Assembly (NCBI GenBank): GCA_017889705.1
Contig: JAGGAB010000010.1
Span: 67,636-103,398, forward strand
DNA length: 35,763 bases
Direction of reading: 5' to 3'
Source: Bacillota bacterium
Lineage (GTDB): Bacteria > Bacillota > Negativicutes > Sporomusales > Sporomusaceae
Each line of letters opens with the position of its first letter. The first letter of the stretch is position 1. Of this stretch, positions 6,951 through 15,459 are shown piece by piece. The notes under the pieces are model-generated. The model was given only the letters and a program-made list of their open reading frames with translations, made no database searches and was not told the DNA's origin. Made by a program: the position numbers and the translations under genes.

Positions 6951-9371
6951 CTAAAGAACATTGACAGGGTCAACATCAATAACGCTCCCCTCTTGGCTCA
7001 TTATATTCCTAGTCTTAATCAAGTTCGTTATTGCAGACAAATCCTTAGTTTTTATAAGAATGTTTATTCTAAAGACATCTTTGACTTTATTTATGGAAGC
7101 AGGAAAAGGTCCGATAACGGCTGTATCTTTTGTGGCAAAAGTCTGGGTTAATTCTGCTGCTAATTGATTTGCCTGCCTATGGGCAATGGTTTCATCAGTG
7201 CCATGTACTGTTATTTTTATAAGACTTGCATAGGGTGGATAACCCAGTTGTTGTCGAAAGTTTATCTCTTGCTGATAGAAATTTTGATAATTGTGCTCTG
7301 CCCCGGCAATAATCGCATAATGCTCAGGATTATAGGTTTGCAAAACTACTCGTCCAGTTTTGCTGCCCCGTCCGGCCCGGCCTGCAGCTTGTGTCAATAA
7401 TGCAAACGTTTTTTCAGCTGCTCGAAAATCAGGTAAATTAAGGGCTGTATCTGCCGAAATGATTCCGACCGCCGTTACATTAGGAATATCATGTCCCTTA
7501 GCTACCATTTGTGTTCCTAAAAGAATGTCGTAAGTACCTTGGGCAAATGAAGCAAGAATATTATCATGTGCCATTTTACGCCGAGTAGTGTCTTGATCCA
7601 TCCGTACAATTTTAGCTAAAGGGAACAATTCTTGGAGAGCCTCTTCTACTTTTTGCGTCCCGGTGCCAAAGTAACGAATGTAACGACTGCCGCATTCAGG
7701 ACAAATGTCTGGTACAGCATGTTTTTCTAAACAATAATGACAGTGAAGTCCCCTGGTGGGCGCATGATAAACAAGTGAAATATCACAATGACTGCACTTT
7801 AGAACATGACCACACTCACGACAGGAAACAAAGGTTGAATAACCACGCCGGTTGAGAAGAATTATAGCCTGTTCTTTTTTGGCAAGAGTTTCGGTTAACA
7901 GATTTTGTAATGGCAGTGAGATCACACTGCGTCGTCCCTGTGCCAGTTCTTGGCGCATATCAACAATTGCAACTTGCGGCATCGGTATATCATCTACTCG
8001 TTTAGTCATAGAAATCAAGCGGTGTTTTCCCTGCGCTGCCTGATAATAGGTTTCAATAGCTGGTGTAGCACTGCCCAATATAACAGTAGCTCCGGCAAGT
8101 CTCGCTCTGGTCATTGCTACGTCCCGTGCATGATAGCGTGGTGTTTCCTCTTGCTTATAGGTAAATTCATGCTCCTCATCAATAATAATCAGACCTAACT
8201 GATTAACAGGCGCAAATAAAGCTGATCTGGCCCCGATAACAATGCCGGCTTGTCCAGTTGACATCCTGCGCCAAGCATCATAGCGTTCACCTACAGACAG
8301 CTTGCTGTGCATAACAACAACATCTTCACCAAAGGCTGCTTGAAAGCGAGCAACAATTTGGCTTGTTAATGCTATTTCCGGCACCAGCACAATGGCTTGA
8401 CGATTTTGCTGCCGAGCTTCAGCCACTGCTTTGATATAAACCTGCGTCTTACCACTGCCGGTAACACCATGAATTAAGAAAGATTCATGGATGCCGGCCT
8501 GTATTGCCGGAGCAATTTGATTTAAAGCCTGAACCTGTTCTAAAGTTAAGGTTAGTTCAGGAGCTTGCTGCCTCTGCCCATCATAACTGTTACGAAAAAC
8601 CGACACATGGCGGCTCTTAATCAGACCTTGTTCAATAAGATTATTTACCGTGGCTGAAGAAATTGCCAGATTTCGCAAATCAACTGTTGTGATTTCTGGC
8701 TTGGTTAATAATTCAGCCAGCAAACGACGTTGAGCAGTTTTAGTTTTGGGCAGCGTTTCTTCAATTTGGGCGGCAGTTTCTCTAGTTACAGCTAACTCAA
8801 TAATCTTTGTTGTTGCAGCCTTTCCCCGCTTTGCAACCATATCTGCAGCTATAATTAGCTTATGCTGTAAGAAAAATTTTATCATACCGGCAATATTGCC
8901 TGATTTCTTCATAAGGTCACTTAAGGTAACCGGACCTTGCTCATCGATATATGTAAATATTGCGCGATATTCTTCAGGTTTTTTGATTAACAAAGCTGCA
9001 ATGTCATCTTCAGTAAGCACAGTTGAAGTTTGGTATGCTTTTTGGGTTTTAATGCCGGATTGTCCGGGGATAAACAAACGCATAGCTTCCGCTAAAGAGC
9101 ATAAATAGTAATTATGCAGCCAGGTGGCAGTCTCCAGCATATTATTGTCAAACCAAGGATAATCATCCAAAACATCGAGAATTGGCTTTAATCCCTCACT
9201 CGTTTCTGCCTCCAAACCAACAACAAAACCCTCAACTTTTCGATTGCCAAACGGCACCAGAACACGCCAGCCAATATCTGTTATTGGCAAATGCTCAGGA
9301 ATAATATAAGAAAAACATTTATCGATATTTCGCGTAGGAATATTAACAATAATTTGCGCAGTATTTAACAT
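6951..9371 (-). CDS. priA: Primosomal protein N', replication restart helicase PriA
   Basis: 3'-to-5' superfamily 2 helicase that reloads the replisome at stalled forks. At 806 residues it has the full PriA layout: an N-terminal DNA-binding region (IDKCFSYIIP, VLVPFGNRKVEGFVVG), a helicase core with Walker A GVTGSGKTQVY and DEEH box (IIIDEEHEFTYKQEE), then a zinc-binding insertion with paired Cys motifs (CRECGHVLKCSHC, CHYCLEKH, CPECGS), and a C-terminal domain. The start is ATG 9371 with AGGTGA upstream. It heads the def-fmt-DUF116-rsmB-rlmN run; the 79-bp gap to def contains no obvious terminator, so co-transcription is likely. Confidence 0.97.
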   Translation of the reverse strand: MLNTAQIIVNIPTRNIDKCFSYIIPEHLPITDIGWRVLVPFGNRKVEGFVVGLEAETSEGLKPILDVLDDYPWFDNNMLETATWLHNYYLCSLAEAMRLFIPGQSGIKTQKAYQTSTVLTEDDIAALLIKKPEEYRAIFTYIDEQGPVTLSDLMKKSGNIAGMIKFFLQHKLIIAADMVAKRGKAATTKIIELAVTRETAAQIEETLPKTKTAQRRLLAELLTKPEITTVDLRNLAISSATVNNLIEQGLIKSRHVSVFRNSYDGQRQQAPELTLTLEQVQALNQIAPAIQAGIHESFLIHGVTGSGKTQVYIKAVAEARQQNRQAIVLVPEIALTSQIVARFQAAFGEDVVVMHSKLSVGERYDAWRRMSTGQAGIVIGARSALFAPVNQLGLIIIDEEHEFTYKQEETPRYHARDVAMTRARLAGATVILGSATPAIETYYQAAQGKHRLISMTKRVDDIPMPQVAIVDMRQELAQGRRSVISLPLQNLLTETLAKKEQAIILLNRRGYSTFVSCRECGHVLKCSHCDISLVYHAPTRGLHCHYCLEKHAVPDICPECGSRYIRYFGTGTQKVEEALQELFPLAKIVRMDQDTTRRKMAHDNILASFAQGTYDILLGTQMVAKGHDIPNVTAVGIISADTALNLPDFRAAEKTFALLTQAAGRAGRGSKTGRVVLQTYNPEHYAIIAGAEHNYQNFYQQEINFRQQLGYPPYASLIKITVHGTDETIAHRQANQLAAELTQTFATKDTAVIGPFPASINKVKDVFRINILIKTKDLSAITNLIKTRNIMSQEGSVIDVDPVNVL

Positions 9372-9438
9372 TTTTTCACCTAATATATTATTCTAATGAA
9401 TAAAGAGAAGAGGACTTATTACAGTCCCCTTTTTAACT

Positions 9439-9467
9439 AACTTAATATATTCGCTTTTAGCTGTCAA
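9439..9467 (-). promoter_or_regulatory. Candidate promoter for priA
   Basis: TTGACA at 9467-9462 is followed after 17 bases by TAAGTT at 9444-9439. The -35 is perfect but the -10 is poor. A small hairpin (GGACT/AGTCC, 9412-9427) lies in the resulting leader and is followed on the minus strand by a pyrimidine-rich run, so weak attenuation or termination of the upstream HMA gene is possible. Both calls are tentative. Confidence 0.35.
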
Positions 9468-9599
9468 ATACCTGCTACCGGTTTTTCATGGTAATGAGCG
9501 GCCATTCCCAATCAATTCCGGTATCCATTGGCAGTCGTTTAAAAAAACGCCTAATTCTTCTCTTTCTTACAGGAGAAAAATGCAGCTTCACTAGCTTCT

Positions 9600-9827
9600 C
9601 TACTCCTGAATGGAGTAACCGAGAGATTGTAATGTCTCTTCGATATATCCGCTCGAAGTTATCGCTTCATCGTGATTAACCGCAACTTGCTTGGAAGCCA
9701 TATCGACCTTAACTGAGGAAACCCCATGCAGGTGAGACAGCGTATGTTCAATTCGATCGCGGCAATGATCGCCTTTAAGGCCGCCAACACGGTAAACCGA
9801 TTTTTTGGTATTTTTCTGAGTAGCCAA
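9600..9827 (-). CDS. Small HMA-fold protein lacking the CxxC metal site
   Basis: A 75-residue protein with the ferredoxin-like heavy-metal-associated fold pattern of CopZ-type chaperones: the beta strand VYRVGGL, a helix with CRDRIEHTLSHLHGV, the SVKVDMASKQVAV strands and the final IEETLQSLGYSI. The metal loop, normally GMxCxxC, reads GLKGDHC here, so the first cysteine is replaced by glycine and only one thiol remains. Copper binding in the usual bidentate way is therefore doubtful. The start is TTG 9827, seven bases after AGGAGG. It lies after metK and before priA; no copper ATPase or CopY-like regulator is nearby. Confidence 0.8.
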   Translation of the reverse strand: MATQKNTKKSVYRVGGLKGDHCRDRIEHTLSHLHGVSSVKVDMASKQVAVNHDEAITSSGYIEETLQSLGYSIQE

Positions 9828-9905
9828 TGGAATACCTCCTTATTACTGAATTGAATGCCAGCAATAATAGTATTACCATTGACTATTAATTAATAAGTTA
9901 AAGCT

Positions 9906-11096
9906 TTATATATTAGCCTCTTTGCGAAGCAGTTCGGCTTTATCGGTACGTTCCCACGGCAAATCCACATCAGTACGGCCAAAATGTCCATAAGCAGCAG
10001 TTTGACGGTAAATAGGACGTCTAAGATCAAGTGACTTAATTATGCCGGCAGGCCGCAAATCAAAATGTTTGTTAATGAGTTCAACAATTTTCTCTTCGGC
10101 AATTTTGCCAGTGCCAAAAGTCTCAACCATAACAGATACCGGACGGGCAATCCCGATAGCATAAGCCAATTGAATTTCACATTTATCAGCAAGTCCTGCT
10201 GCAACGACATTTTTAGCAACATAGCGGGCAGCATAAGCCGCTGATCTGTCAACTTTTGTGGGATCTTTTCCCGAAAAAGCACCGCCACCATGCCGCGCCA
10301 TACCACCATAAGTATCCACTATTATTTTACGACCAGTTAAGCCGGCATCGCCTTGTGGACCACCTACGACAAAACGTCCGGTAGGATTAATGTAGTATTT
10401 GGTCTTGCCATCCAATAACCCGGCAGGCACAATTGGCGTAATAACTTTGGCAATTAAATCTTTTTCAATCATTTCGCGGGTAACTTCAGGACTGTGTTGT
10501 GTGGATATAACAATTGTGTCAACACGTACCGGCTTCCCATCTTCATATTCAACAGTAACTTGAGTTTTTCCATCTGGGCGCAGGTAATTTAACTCACCAT
10601 TTTTTCGCACTTCTGACAAACGTCGTGCCATTTTATGCGCTAAAGCAATCGGCAACGGCATAAATTCCGGAGTCTCATTAGTTGCATAACCAAACATCAT
10701 GCCTTGGTCACCAGCACCAATAGCCTCGATAGCATCCATATCCCCTTGTTTGGCTTCCAGGGCTTTGTCTACCCCTAAAGCGATATCAACTGATTGTTCG
10801 TCAATCGAAGTCAAAACACCGCAAGTTTCAGCATCAAACCCGAATTTAGCGCGAGTATAACCAATATTCTTTATGGTTTCACGCACAATTTTAGGAATGT
10901 CGACATAACAATGGGTACTAATTTCACCCACAACATGCACAATACCGGTAGTAACCAAAGTCTCGCAGGCAACCCGCGCTTCAGGATCATGCGCTAAAAT
11001 GGCATCAAGTACACTATCGGAAATTTGGTCAGCAATTTTATCAGGATGTCCTTCAGTTACAGACTCTGATGTAAACAGAACACGTTTTTTTTCCAC
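9906..11096 (-). CDS. metK: S-adenosylmethionine synthetase
   Basis: Makes SAM from methionine and ATP. The protein is 396 residues, as expected. It begins [20 protein letters not shown] (ATP-binding His in GHPDK), followed by [12 protein letters not shown] and the phosphate-loop [16 protein letters not shown]. The start is GTG 11096, nine bases after AGGAGG. A longer in-frame reading up to 11168 is rejected because it runs through the riboswitch terminator. Expression is controlled by the S-box leader directly upstream, so SAM represses its own synthesis. SAM is the methyl donor for RsmB and the radical cofactor of RlmN encoded nearby, but metK has its own promoter and the adjacency may be incidental. 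Confidence 0.98.
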   Translation of the reverse strand: MEKKRVLFTSESVTEGHPDKIADQISDSVLDAILAHDPEARVACETLVTTGIVHVVGEISTHCYVDIPKIVRETIKNIGYTRAKFGFDAETCGVLTSIDEQSVDIALGVDKALEAKQGDMDAIEAIGAGDQGMMFGYATNETPEFMPLPIALAHKMARRLSEVRKNGELNYLRPDGKTQVTVEYEDGKPVRVDTIVISTQHSPEVTREMIEKDLIAKVITPIVPAGLLDGKTKYYINPTGRFVVGGPQGDAGLTGRKIIVDTYGGMARHGGGAFSGKDPTKVDRSAAYAARYVAKNVVAAGLADKCEIQLAYAIGIARPVSVMVETFGTGKIAEEKIVELINKHFDLRPAGIIKSLDLRRPIYRQTAAYGHFGRTDVDLPWERTDKAELLRKEANI

Positions 11097-11127
11097 GAAA
11101 ACGATCCCTCCTAAATAAATTATCAAT

Positions 11128-11149
11128 AAAAAAACTCCCGCAAGGGAGG
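11128..11149 (-). terminator. S-box expression-platform terminator
   Basis: On the minus strand CTCCC-TTGC-GGGAG is followed by seven T residues. This hairpin forms when SAM is bound. Without SAM, the CTCCC arm can pair with the GGGAGTGA that begins in the 3' side of P1, forming an antiterminator (closing with TCAC and a small bulge). Confidence 0.9.
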
Positions 11150-11163
11150 TGTGATTTTTCACT

Positions 11164-11273
11164 CCCATCTCGCGGTTTTACCGCAGGAATTGGCACCGTT
11201 TCTAAACATACTTAGTATGTTAGATGGTTGCCGCGGTTTCATCGGGCCAGTCCCTCCACCAACTCTTGATGAG
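11164..11273 (-). promoter_or_regulatory. SAM-I (S-box) riboswitch aptamer
   Basis: The minus strand carries the conserved S-box core in order: CAAGAG, GGTGGAGGGACTGGCCC, GATGAAACC, GCAACC, then after a variable hairpin (CATAC/GTATG) GGTGCCAATTCC. P1 pairs CTCATC (11273-11268) with GATGGG (11169-11164), with one wobble. The aptamer lies 67 bases upstream of the metK start and is followed by the terminator/antiterminator pair. This is an OFF switch: SAM binding stabilises P1, frees the terminator arm and stops transcription before metK. Confidence 0.97.
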
Positions 11274-11303
11274 TATAGTTTATGCAATTTTTATGTCAAA
11301 AAA

Positions 11304-11332
11304 ATTTTAACCTAAATAGGCAAATAAATCAA
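11304..11332 (-). promoter_or_regulatory. Promoter for S-box-metK
   Basis: TTGATT (11332-11327) and TAAAAT (11309-11304) are 17 bases apart on the minus strand. The -35 overlaps the coaBC stop codon. A start about seven bases downstream would produce a transcript containing the full P1 stem. A second -35/-10 pair (TTGACA-16-TATACT at 11299-11272) would begin inside P1 and is less likely to give a working riboswitch. Confidence 0.6.
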
Positions 11333-12531
11333 GTAGATTTTGTCAACATTTCACTAATTTTGTTCAAAAGGATCTGAGCGATTTGTTGTTTGCTAAGTTG
11401 TGGCAGTTCTTCTATGTCACCATTTTTATAAATAATTTTCACGATATTGGTATCAATATTAAAGCCCGCCCCGGGCAAGGTAACATCGTTAGCAACAATC
11501 ATATCAAGGTTCTTTTTAGTTAACTTTTCCTGGGCATGAACCATAAGGTCTTGGGTTTCAGCAGCAAACCCAATGAGCAGCTGCTCTTTTTTCCGCTGCC
11601 CCAAATCAAGTAAAATATCCGGATTTTTAACCAGATTTATCGTTAATGTTTCCCCGGATTTCTTTATTTTTTGTTCAGCCACCATTTCAGGACGATAATC
11701 CGCCACAGCGGCCGCTTTTATTACAACATCCACTGTAGCAAATTCTGCAAGTACGGCTGCATGCATCTGTGCTGCAGTCTCTACCTTTTTGGTAGTTACT
11801 TTGTCTGGCGCAGGAAGACTTGATGGGCCAGATACAAGAATAACTTCGCCCCCCCGTTTAGCTGCTGCCTCAGCAAGGGCATATCCCATTTTACCGCTGG
11901 AACGGTTGCCAATATATCGGACAGGGTCAATCGGCTCACGAGTACCGCCGGCCGTAATAAGTATACGTTTCCCTTTTAAGTCCTGACACATATCTAGCCG
12001 ATTAAGAAGCTTGTCCACAATTACGGATGGCTCTGGCAGTCGGCCAGGGCCTTCAATCCCGCAGGCCAGCATTCCGGTAGCCGGCTCGATTACATGATAG
12101 CCTAAGTTTATTAATTTGGTTAAATTCTGCTGCGTAACAGGGTTACGATACATATTGGTATTCATGGCTGGCGCTAATAATATCGGCGCCTTAGTAGCCA
12201 TAATAGTTGTGGTAAGAACATCATCAGCAATACCATTGGCTATTTTACCAACCACATTAGCAGTAACAGGCGCAATAAGAAAAGCATCAGCCCAGTTAGC
12301 CAACGCAATATGCTGAACATTCCAGGTTTTAGGTTCTTCCCACATATCGGTTATTACCGGACTACCACTAAGCTCGCGAAAAGTTAGTGGCGTAACAAAT
12401 TCCGTAGCCGCTTTGGTCATAATAACTTTGACATCACAGCCTGCTTTTTTTAACCGGCTGACAATATCTACTGTCTTATATGCGGCAATACCGCCACAAA
12501 CGCCAATAACAATGTTTTTGCCTACTGACAT
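11329..12531 (-). CDS. coaBC: Bifunctional phosphopantothenoylcysteine decarboxylase/synthetase
   Basis: Catalyses two steps of coenzyme A synthesis: condensation of 4'-phosphopantothenate with cysteine (CoaB, C-terminal) and decarboxylation to 4'-phosphopantetheine (CoaC, N-terminal, FMN). It is 400 residues. CoaC features are GVCGGIAAYK at the N-terminus, PAMNTNMY and MLACGIEGPGRLPEP with the active-site Cys. CoaB (about residue 190 on) has ITAGGTREPIDPVRYIGNRS, VIKAAAVADYRP, KIKK and the C-terminal NDV. The start is ATG 12531, six bases after AGGAG. It follows rpoZ in the conserved yicC-remA-gmk-rpoZ-coaBC cluster. Confidence 0.97.
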   Translation of the reverse strand: MSVGKNIVIGVCGGIAAYKTVDIVSRLKKAGCDVKVIMTKAATEFVTPLTFRELSGSPVITDMWEEPKTWNVQHIALANWADAFLIAPVTANVVGKIANGIADDVLTTTIMATKAPILLAPAMNTNMYRNPVTQQNLTKLINLGYHVIEPATGMLACGIEGPGRLPEPSVIVDKLLNRLDMCQDLKGKRILITAGGTREPIDPVRYIGNRSSGKMGYALAEAAAKRGGEVILVSGPSSLPAPDKVTTKKVETAAQMHAAVLAEFATVDVVIKAAAVADYRPEMVAEQKIKKSGETLTINLVKNPDILLDLGQRKKEQLLIGFAAETQDLMVHAQEKLTKKNLDMIVANDVTLPGAGFNIDTNIVKIIYKNGDIEELPQLSKQQIAQILLNKISEMLTKST

Positions 12532-12540
12532 TATTAACTC

Positions 12541-12747
12541 CTATTTAATACCAGTTTTTGTGCGCTCATAGGTGATCTCCCCTTGAGCAACTTCTTCCAA
12601 AGCAATGGTTACCGGCTTATTGGATTTTGATTCGGTAAGCGGCTGTTGTCCATCCATAATTTCACGCGCCCGTTTAGCGGCCAGCACTACCAATGTATAT
12701 TTGCTGTCAACCTTTTTCACTAGTGAATCTAACGAAGGATTAATCAT
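12541..12747 (-). CDS. rpoZ: RNA polymerase omega subunit
   Basis: A 68-residue omega subunit that supports assembly of RNA polymerase through beta prime. It has the family pattern: PSLDSLVKKVDSKYTLVVLAAKRAREI followed by the KPVTIALEEVAQGEITY segment. The start is ATG 12747 with AAGGGG upstream. The gmk-rpoZ order is conserved across bacteria, and the nine-base gap to coaBC indicates one operon. Confidence 0.95.
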   Translation of the reverse strand: MINPSLDSLVKKVDSKYTLVVLAAKRAREIMDGQQPLTESKSNKPVTIALEEVAQGEITYERTKTGIK

Positions 12748-12765
12748 AGCGTTTCCCCTTACTTA

Positions 12766-13407
12766 TTATTTGATAGCATTGGTTTCATTACCAACGCTAC
12801 CAGTACGATATAGATTGTCAATTAAAACAGTATTGCGCACTGTCCGCAATTTCTCGGCAACAATAATACTCTCTATTTTTTCTACAGCTGCCGGAACTTG
12901 ATCGTTTGTTACAATATAGTGATAGTTGTGTGCCTGGGCTAACTCACCATTGACACACTGTAGGCGGTTTTTAATGACCTCAAGGCTGTCAGTCCCCCGT
13001 TTATGAATCCTGTCAGCAAGCTCATCAAGCGAGGGGGGAAGAATATAGATAAAAACTCCCGCAGGAGATTTTTCTTTTACTTTCATAGCACCTTGCGTGT
13101 CTATTTCCAGAACAACATCATATCCCTTGTTCAATTGCTCAAGTACATACTGGCGAGGTGTCCCATAAAAATTCCCGTAGACTTCTGCCCACTCTAAAAG
13201 TTCATCGTTTTCTATCATGCCCTTAAACCGGTCTTTAGTAACAAACAAATAATTTCTTCCATTTACTTCTCCGGTTCTAGGCTGACGTGTAGTGGCAGAT
13301 ATGGAATATTTTAAATTGGGGTTGCTACTTAGCAATTCCTGACAAATAGTACCTTTACCAGCGCCTGAAGGACCGGAAACAACAATTAAAATTCCTTGCT
13401 GCGTCAT
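12766..13407 (-). CDS. gmk: Guanylate kinase
   Basis: Phosphorylates GMP to GDP using ATP. It is 213 residues with the P-loop GPSGAGKGT at about residues 11-19. GMP-binding residues lie in SISATTRQPRTGEVNGRNY, and the lid region and VLEIDTQGA block are also present. The start is ATG 13407 with GAGGAG upstream. It sits between remA and rpoZ, as in Bacillus. Confidence 0.97.
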   Translation of the reverse strand: MTQQGILIVVSGPSGAGKGTICQELLSSNPNLKYSISATTRQPRTGEVNGRNYLFVTKDRFKGMIENDELLEWAEVYGNFYGTPRQYVLEQLNKGYDVVLEIDTQGAMKVKEKSPAGVFIYILPPSLDELADRIHKRGTDSLEVIKNRLQCVNGELAQAHNYHYIVTNDQVPAAVEKIESIIVAEKLRTVRNTVLIDNLYRTGSVGNETNAIK

Positions 13408-13425
13408 ACTGTCTCCTCTCCAAGC

Positions 13426-13695
13426 TTACTCAGCAGAATCATCACTGGTGGTATCTTTGCTGGTCAAGCGGTGTGCTACCGTTTCAGGCTGCACTGCTGA
13501 TAAAATGACATGGTCACTATCAGTAATGATTACTGCCCGGGTACGGCGGCCATATGTAGCATCAATAAGCATTCCCCGATCACGCGCTTCTTGAATAATG
13601 CGTTTTATAGGCGCTGATTCAGGGCTGACAATAGAAATAATTCGATTAGCCGAAACAATATTACCAAAACCAATATTAATTAACTTTATATCCAT
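13426..13695 (-). CDS. remA: RemA/YlzA-family regulator (DUF370)
   Basis: An 89-residue member of the DUF370 family. In Bacillus, RemA is a DNA-binding activator of matrix and osmoprotection genes; its targets in this organism are unknown. The family signature is clear: [22 protein letters not shown], then [20 protein letters not shown] and the [18 protein letters not shown] end. A short acidic tail follows. The start is ATG 13695 after AGGAGGAG. Located between yicC and gmk, its conserved position. Confidence 0.95.
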   Translation of the reverse strand: MDIKLINIGFGNIVSANRIISIVSPESAPIKRIIQEARDRGMLIDATYGRRTRAVIITDSDHVILSAVQPETVAHRLTSKDTTSDDSAE

Positions 13696-13744
13696 TATAA
13701 CTCCTCCTATAATTCATAGGTTACTTAGTTGAAATGCTTCTATA

Positions 13745-14629
13745 TTACTCTATGTTTTGGATTTGCTCTCTGACCTTCTCAATTTCACTTTTAATTTCAA
13801 CAACAATATTAGCAACTGTCGAATCATTTGCTTTTGAAGCAATAGTATTAGTCTCTCGGTTAATTTCTTGAACTATGAAATCCAGTTTACGACCTACTGC
13901 ATCAGGTGATTTAACCGTTGCATAAAACTGAGCTAAATGGCTTTTAAGCCGAACAATTTCTTCGGTAAAATTAGTCCTGTCTGCAAATATGGCGGTTTCC
14001 TGAAGCAGTCTGGTTTCATCTGGCTCGGCTCCTACGGCAGCTAAAAGATCCCGCATCCGGGCCAGTAATTTTTCCCGATATTCAACAAGAATTTGTGGTG
14101 CCCTTGCTTCTACCTCTCCAATATAGGTCTGAAGCTTAGAAACACGCGCAAGCAAATCGTGTTCAATATTTGTGCCTTCCGCTTCACGCATTTTCATTAG
14201 ATTGGTAATTGCCGCTTCAATTGCTGTAAGCAGTTTAGGCCATAATTGCTCTAAATCCTCAGAGACTTCTTCTACTTTGAGGACTTCAGGATATTTCGAT
14301 AAATGGTATATATTGTCACTAGCTGGCATTTTTAATAAGTCAGCTAATTCTCTCATTGCATTATGGTAAGCCATTGCCAATTCTTTGTCAACCCTTACCG
14401 CCTTTTTCTTATCACCATATTCATCAATAGTAATGAAAGCATCTACTCGGCCACGCAGGATAGTATTGGCAATGGTTCGGCGAATCTTATCCTCTAAACT
14501 CCCTAATGTCTTAGGCATGCGAATTACAATTTCATTATAGCGGTGATTAACTGCTTTTATCTCAACAATAATACGATAATTTGAATCAATGAACTCTCCC
14601 CGGCCAAAACCGGTCATACTTTTGAGCAC
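13745..14629 (-). CDS. yicC: YicC/YloC-family endoribonuclease
   Basis: A 294-residue protein of the YicC family. Members have been described as Mn2+-dependent endoribonucleases linked to stress and small-RNA turnover. The N-terminus reads LKSMTGFGRGE, a near-invariant family start; EIKAVNHRYNEI and the C-terminal DFIVQEINRETNTIASKAND block are also typical. The start is GTG 14629, seven bases after AAGGTG, rather than the upstream in-frame start at 14674, which adds a non-conserved leader. It heads the yicC-remA-gmk-rpoZ-coaBC cluster; I could not identify a convincing promoter in the 105 bases upstream. Confidence 0.94.
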   Translation of the reverse strand: MLKSMTGFGRGEFIDSNYRIIVEIKAVNHRYNEIVIRMPKTLGSLEDKIRRTIANTILRGRVDAFITIDEYGDKKKAVRVDKELAMAYHNAMRELADLLKMPASDNIYHLSKYPEVLKVEEVSEDLEQLWPKLLTAIEAAITNLMKMREAEGTNIEHDLLARVSKLQTYIGEVEARAPQILVEYREKLLARMRDLLAAVGAEPDETRLLQETAIFADRTNFTEEIVRLKSHLAQFYATVKSPDAVGRKLDFIVQEINRETNTIASKANDSTVANIVVEIKSEIEKVREQIQNIE

Positions 14630-14734
14630 GAAATTGCACCTTCCTTTGCGTATGTTATTATTAGCGGATAACACAATTTTAACCGTAGTTTTTTACATTT
14701 ACTTCGCTTTGCTCGTTATAAATCCCTTTTTCGC

Positions 14735-14764
14735 CAAAAAATAAAATGGAGAACTTCTCCATTT
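14735..14764 (-). terminator. Intrinsic terminator of the secreted-protein gene
   Basis: A perfect inverted repeat (AAATGGAGAA and TTCTCCATTT, 14744-14764) is followed on the minus strand by TATTTTTT. It lies eight bases after the stop codon of the upstream gene and separates it from yicC. Confidence 0.8.
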
Positions 14765-14772
14765 ATGAATAT

Positions 14773-15375
14773 TTATTTAAATTTAGCTAATTCAAAATAA
14801 AACCGGCGTTCTTGTTTATCTTTGGTAATTACTGTCAGGGTAATGGGTTTAGACATTACCACATCTCGCTCATAAAAATAACTATAAAAATAAGTGGTAA
14901 ACCGCGGTTCTTTTTCAGTGCCGGGTATTTTGCCCGGAAGATTGACTACCGCATGATACGGTTTAAGTATTTTTTTATCTTGTTTAATAACAACTTGAAC
15001 ATTTTGGCTGAACTCTTCATTATTGCCATTAATAACTATACTAAAAACCAGACATCCAGCATAATCTTCCAGAATCCGTTCGCTGCTAACAATGTCAGGT
15101 TTTTGTTTACTCCTTGCTTTATCACGGGCATCATTTGCTAAGAGTAAAAAAGGTGTATACAAATACGCTCTTTCTGTATTTTCGTTTAAGACAGAAGCCT
15201 GTTCCTCATACACGATCCAGGGTTGAAGAAATTCGGTAAGAGGTGCCTGACTGCGCTTTATACCATATTCTTGCGCTTCTAAGATAACCTCCTTATTTAT
15301 TAAAGAGATTGCATTGGCTGTCATTGAAACAGAAAACAAGAAGATTATGCCGAGAATACCAGTAACAAGCCTCAC
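14773..15375 (-). CDS. Secreted protein of unknown function
   Basis: I do not recognise this 200-residue protein. A signal peptide is clear: the start RLVTGILGIIFLFSVSMTANA has one basic residue, a hydrophobic core and an ANA cleavage site near residue 22, so the mature part is probably exported. The rest is hydrophilic, with a likely beta-rich C-terminal half (FSIVINGNNEEF, VQVVIKQDKK, TTYFYSYFYERDV, ITLTVITKDKQERRFYFEL). There is no cysteine pair, lipobox or repeat. The start is GTG 15375 after GGGGGTG; TTG 15396 has no ribosome-binding site. It stands alone between the repeat array and yicC, with its own terminator, in a region otherwise made of conserved housekeeping genes. Confidence 0.75.
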   Translation of the reverse strand: MRLVTGILGIIFLFSVSMTANAISLINKEVILEAQEYGIKRSQAPLTEFLQPWIVYEEQASVLNENTERAYLYTPFLLLANDARDKARSKQKPDIVSSERILEDYAGCLVFSIVINGNNEEFSQNVQVVIKQDKKILKPYHAVVNLPGKIPGTEKEPRFTTYFYSYFYERDVVMSKPITLTVITKDKQERRFYFELAKFK

Positions 15376-15459
15376 TACAACACCCCCGCGATTCAATGTC
15401 TTGCGGTATAACTATTAGACTTCGCAACAGAAAATTCCTTTTTTCTGACTCCTAATTTA

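Noticed and set aside
9412..9434. GGACT/AGTCC hairpin with CCTTTTT as a plus-strand terminator
   Set aside because: No plus-strand gene precedes it and the stem is only five pairs. It may weakly terminate the HMA transcript in the other direction.
9488..9679. Plus-strand reading frame of 63 codons in the priA-HMA gap
   Set aside because: No ribosome-binding site at its start, it runs into the antisense of the HMA gene, and its composition is not protein-like.
11097..11168. N-terminal extension of metK
   Set aside because: It would be translated from the riboswitch terminator region; the family start [12 protein letters not shown] follows a perfect ribosome-binding site.
11272..11299. TTGACA-16-TATACT as the main metK promoter
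   Set aside because: The predicted start (about 11265) lies downstream of the 5' strand of S-box stem P1, which would disable the riboswitch; the upstream TTGATT-17-TAAAAT pair gives a complete aptamer. Kept only as a possible secondary promoter.
15428..15447. CAGAAAA/TTTTCTG hairpin as a terminator or full repeat copy
   Set aside because: No T-run follows on the minus strand and only a small part resembles the repeat family; at most a remnant.
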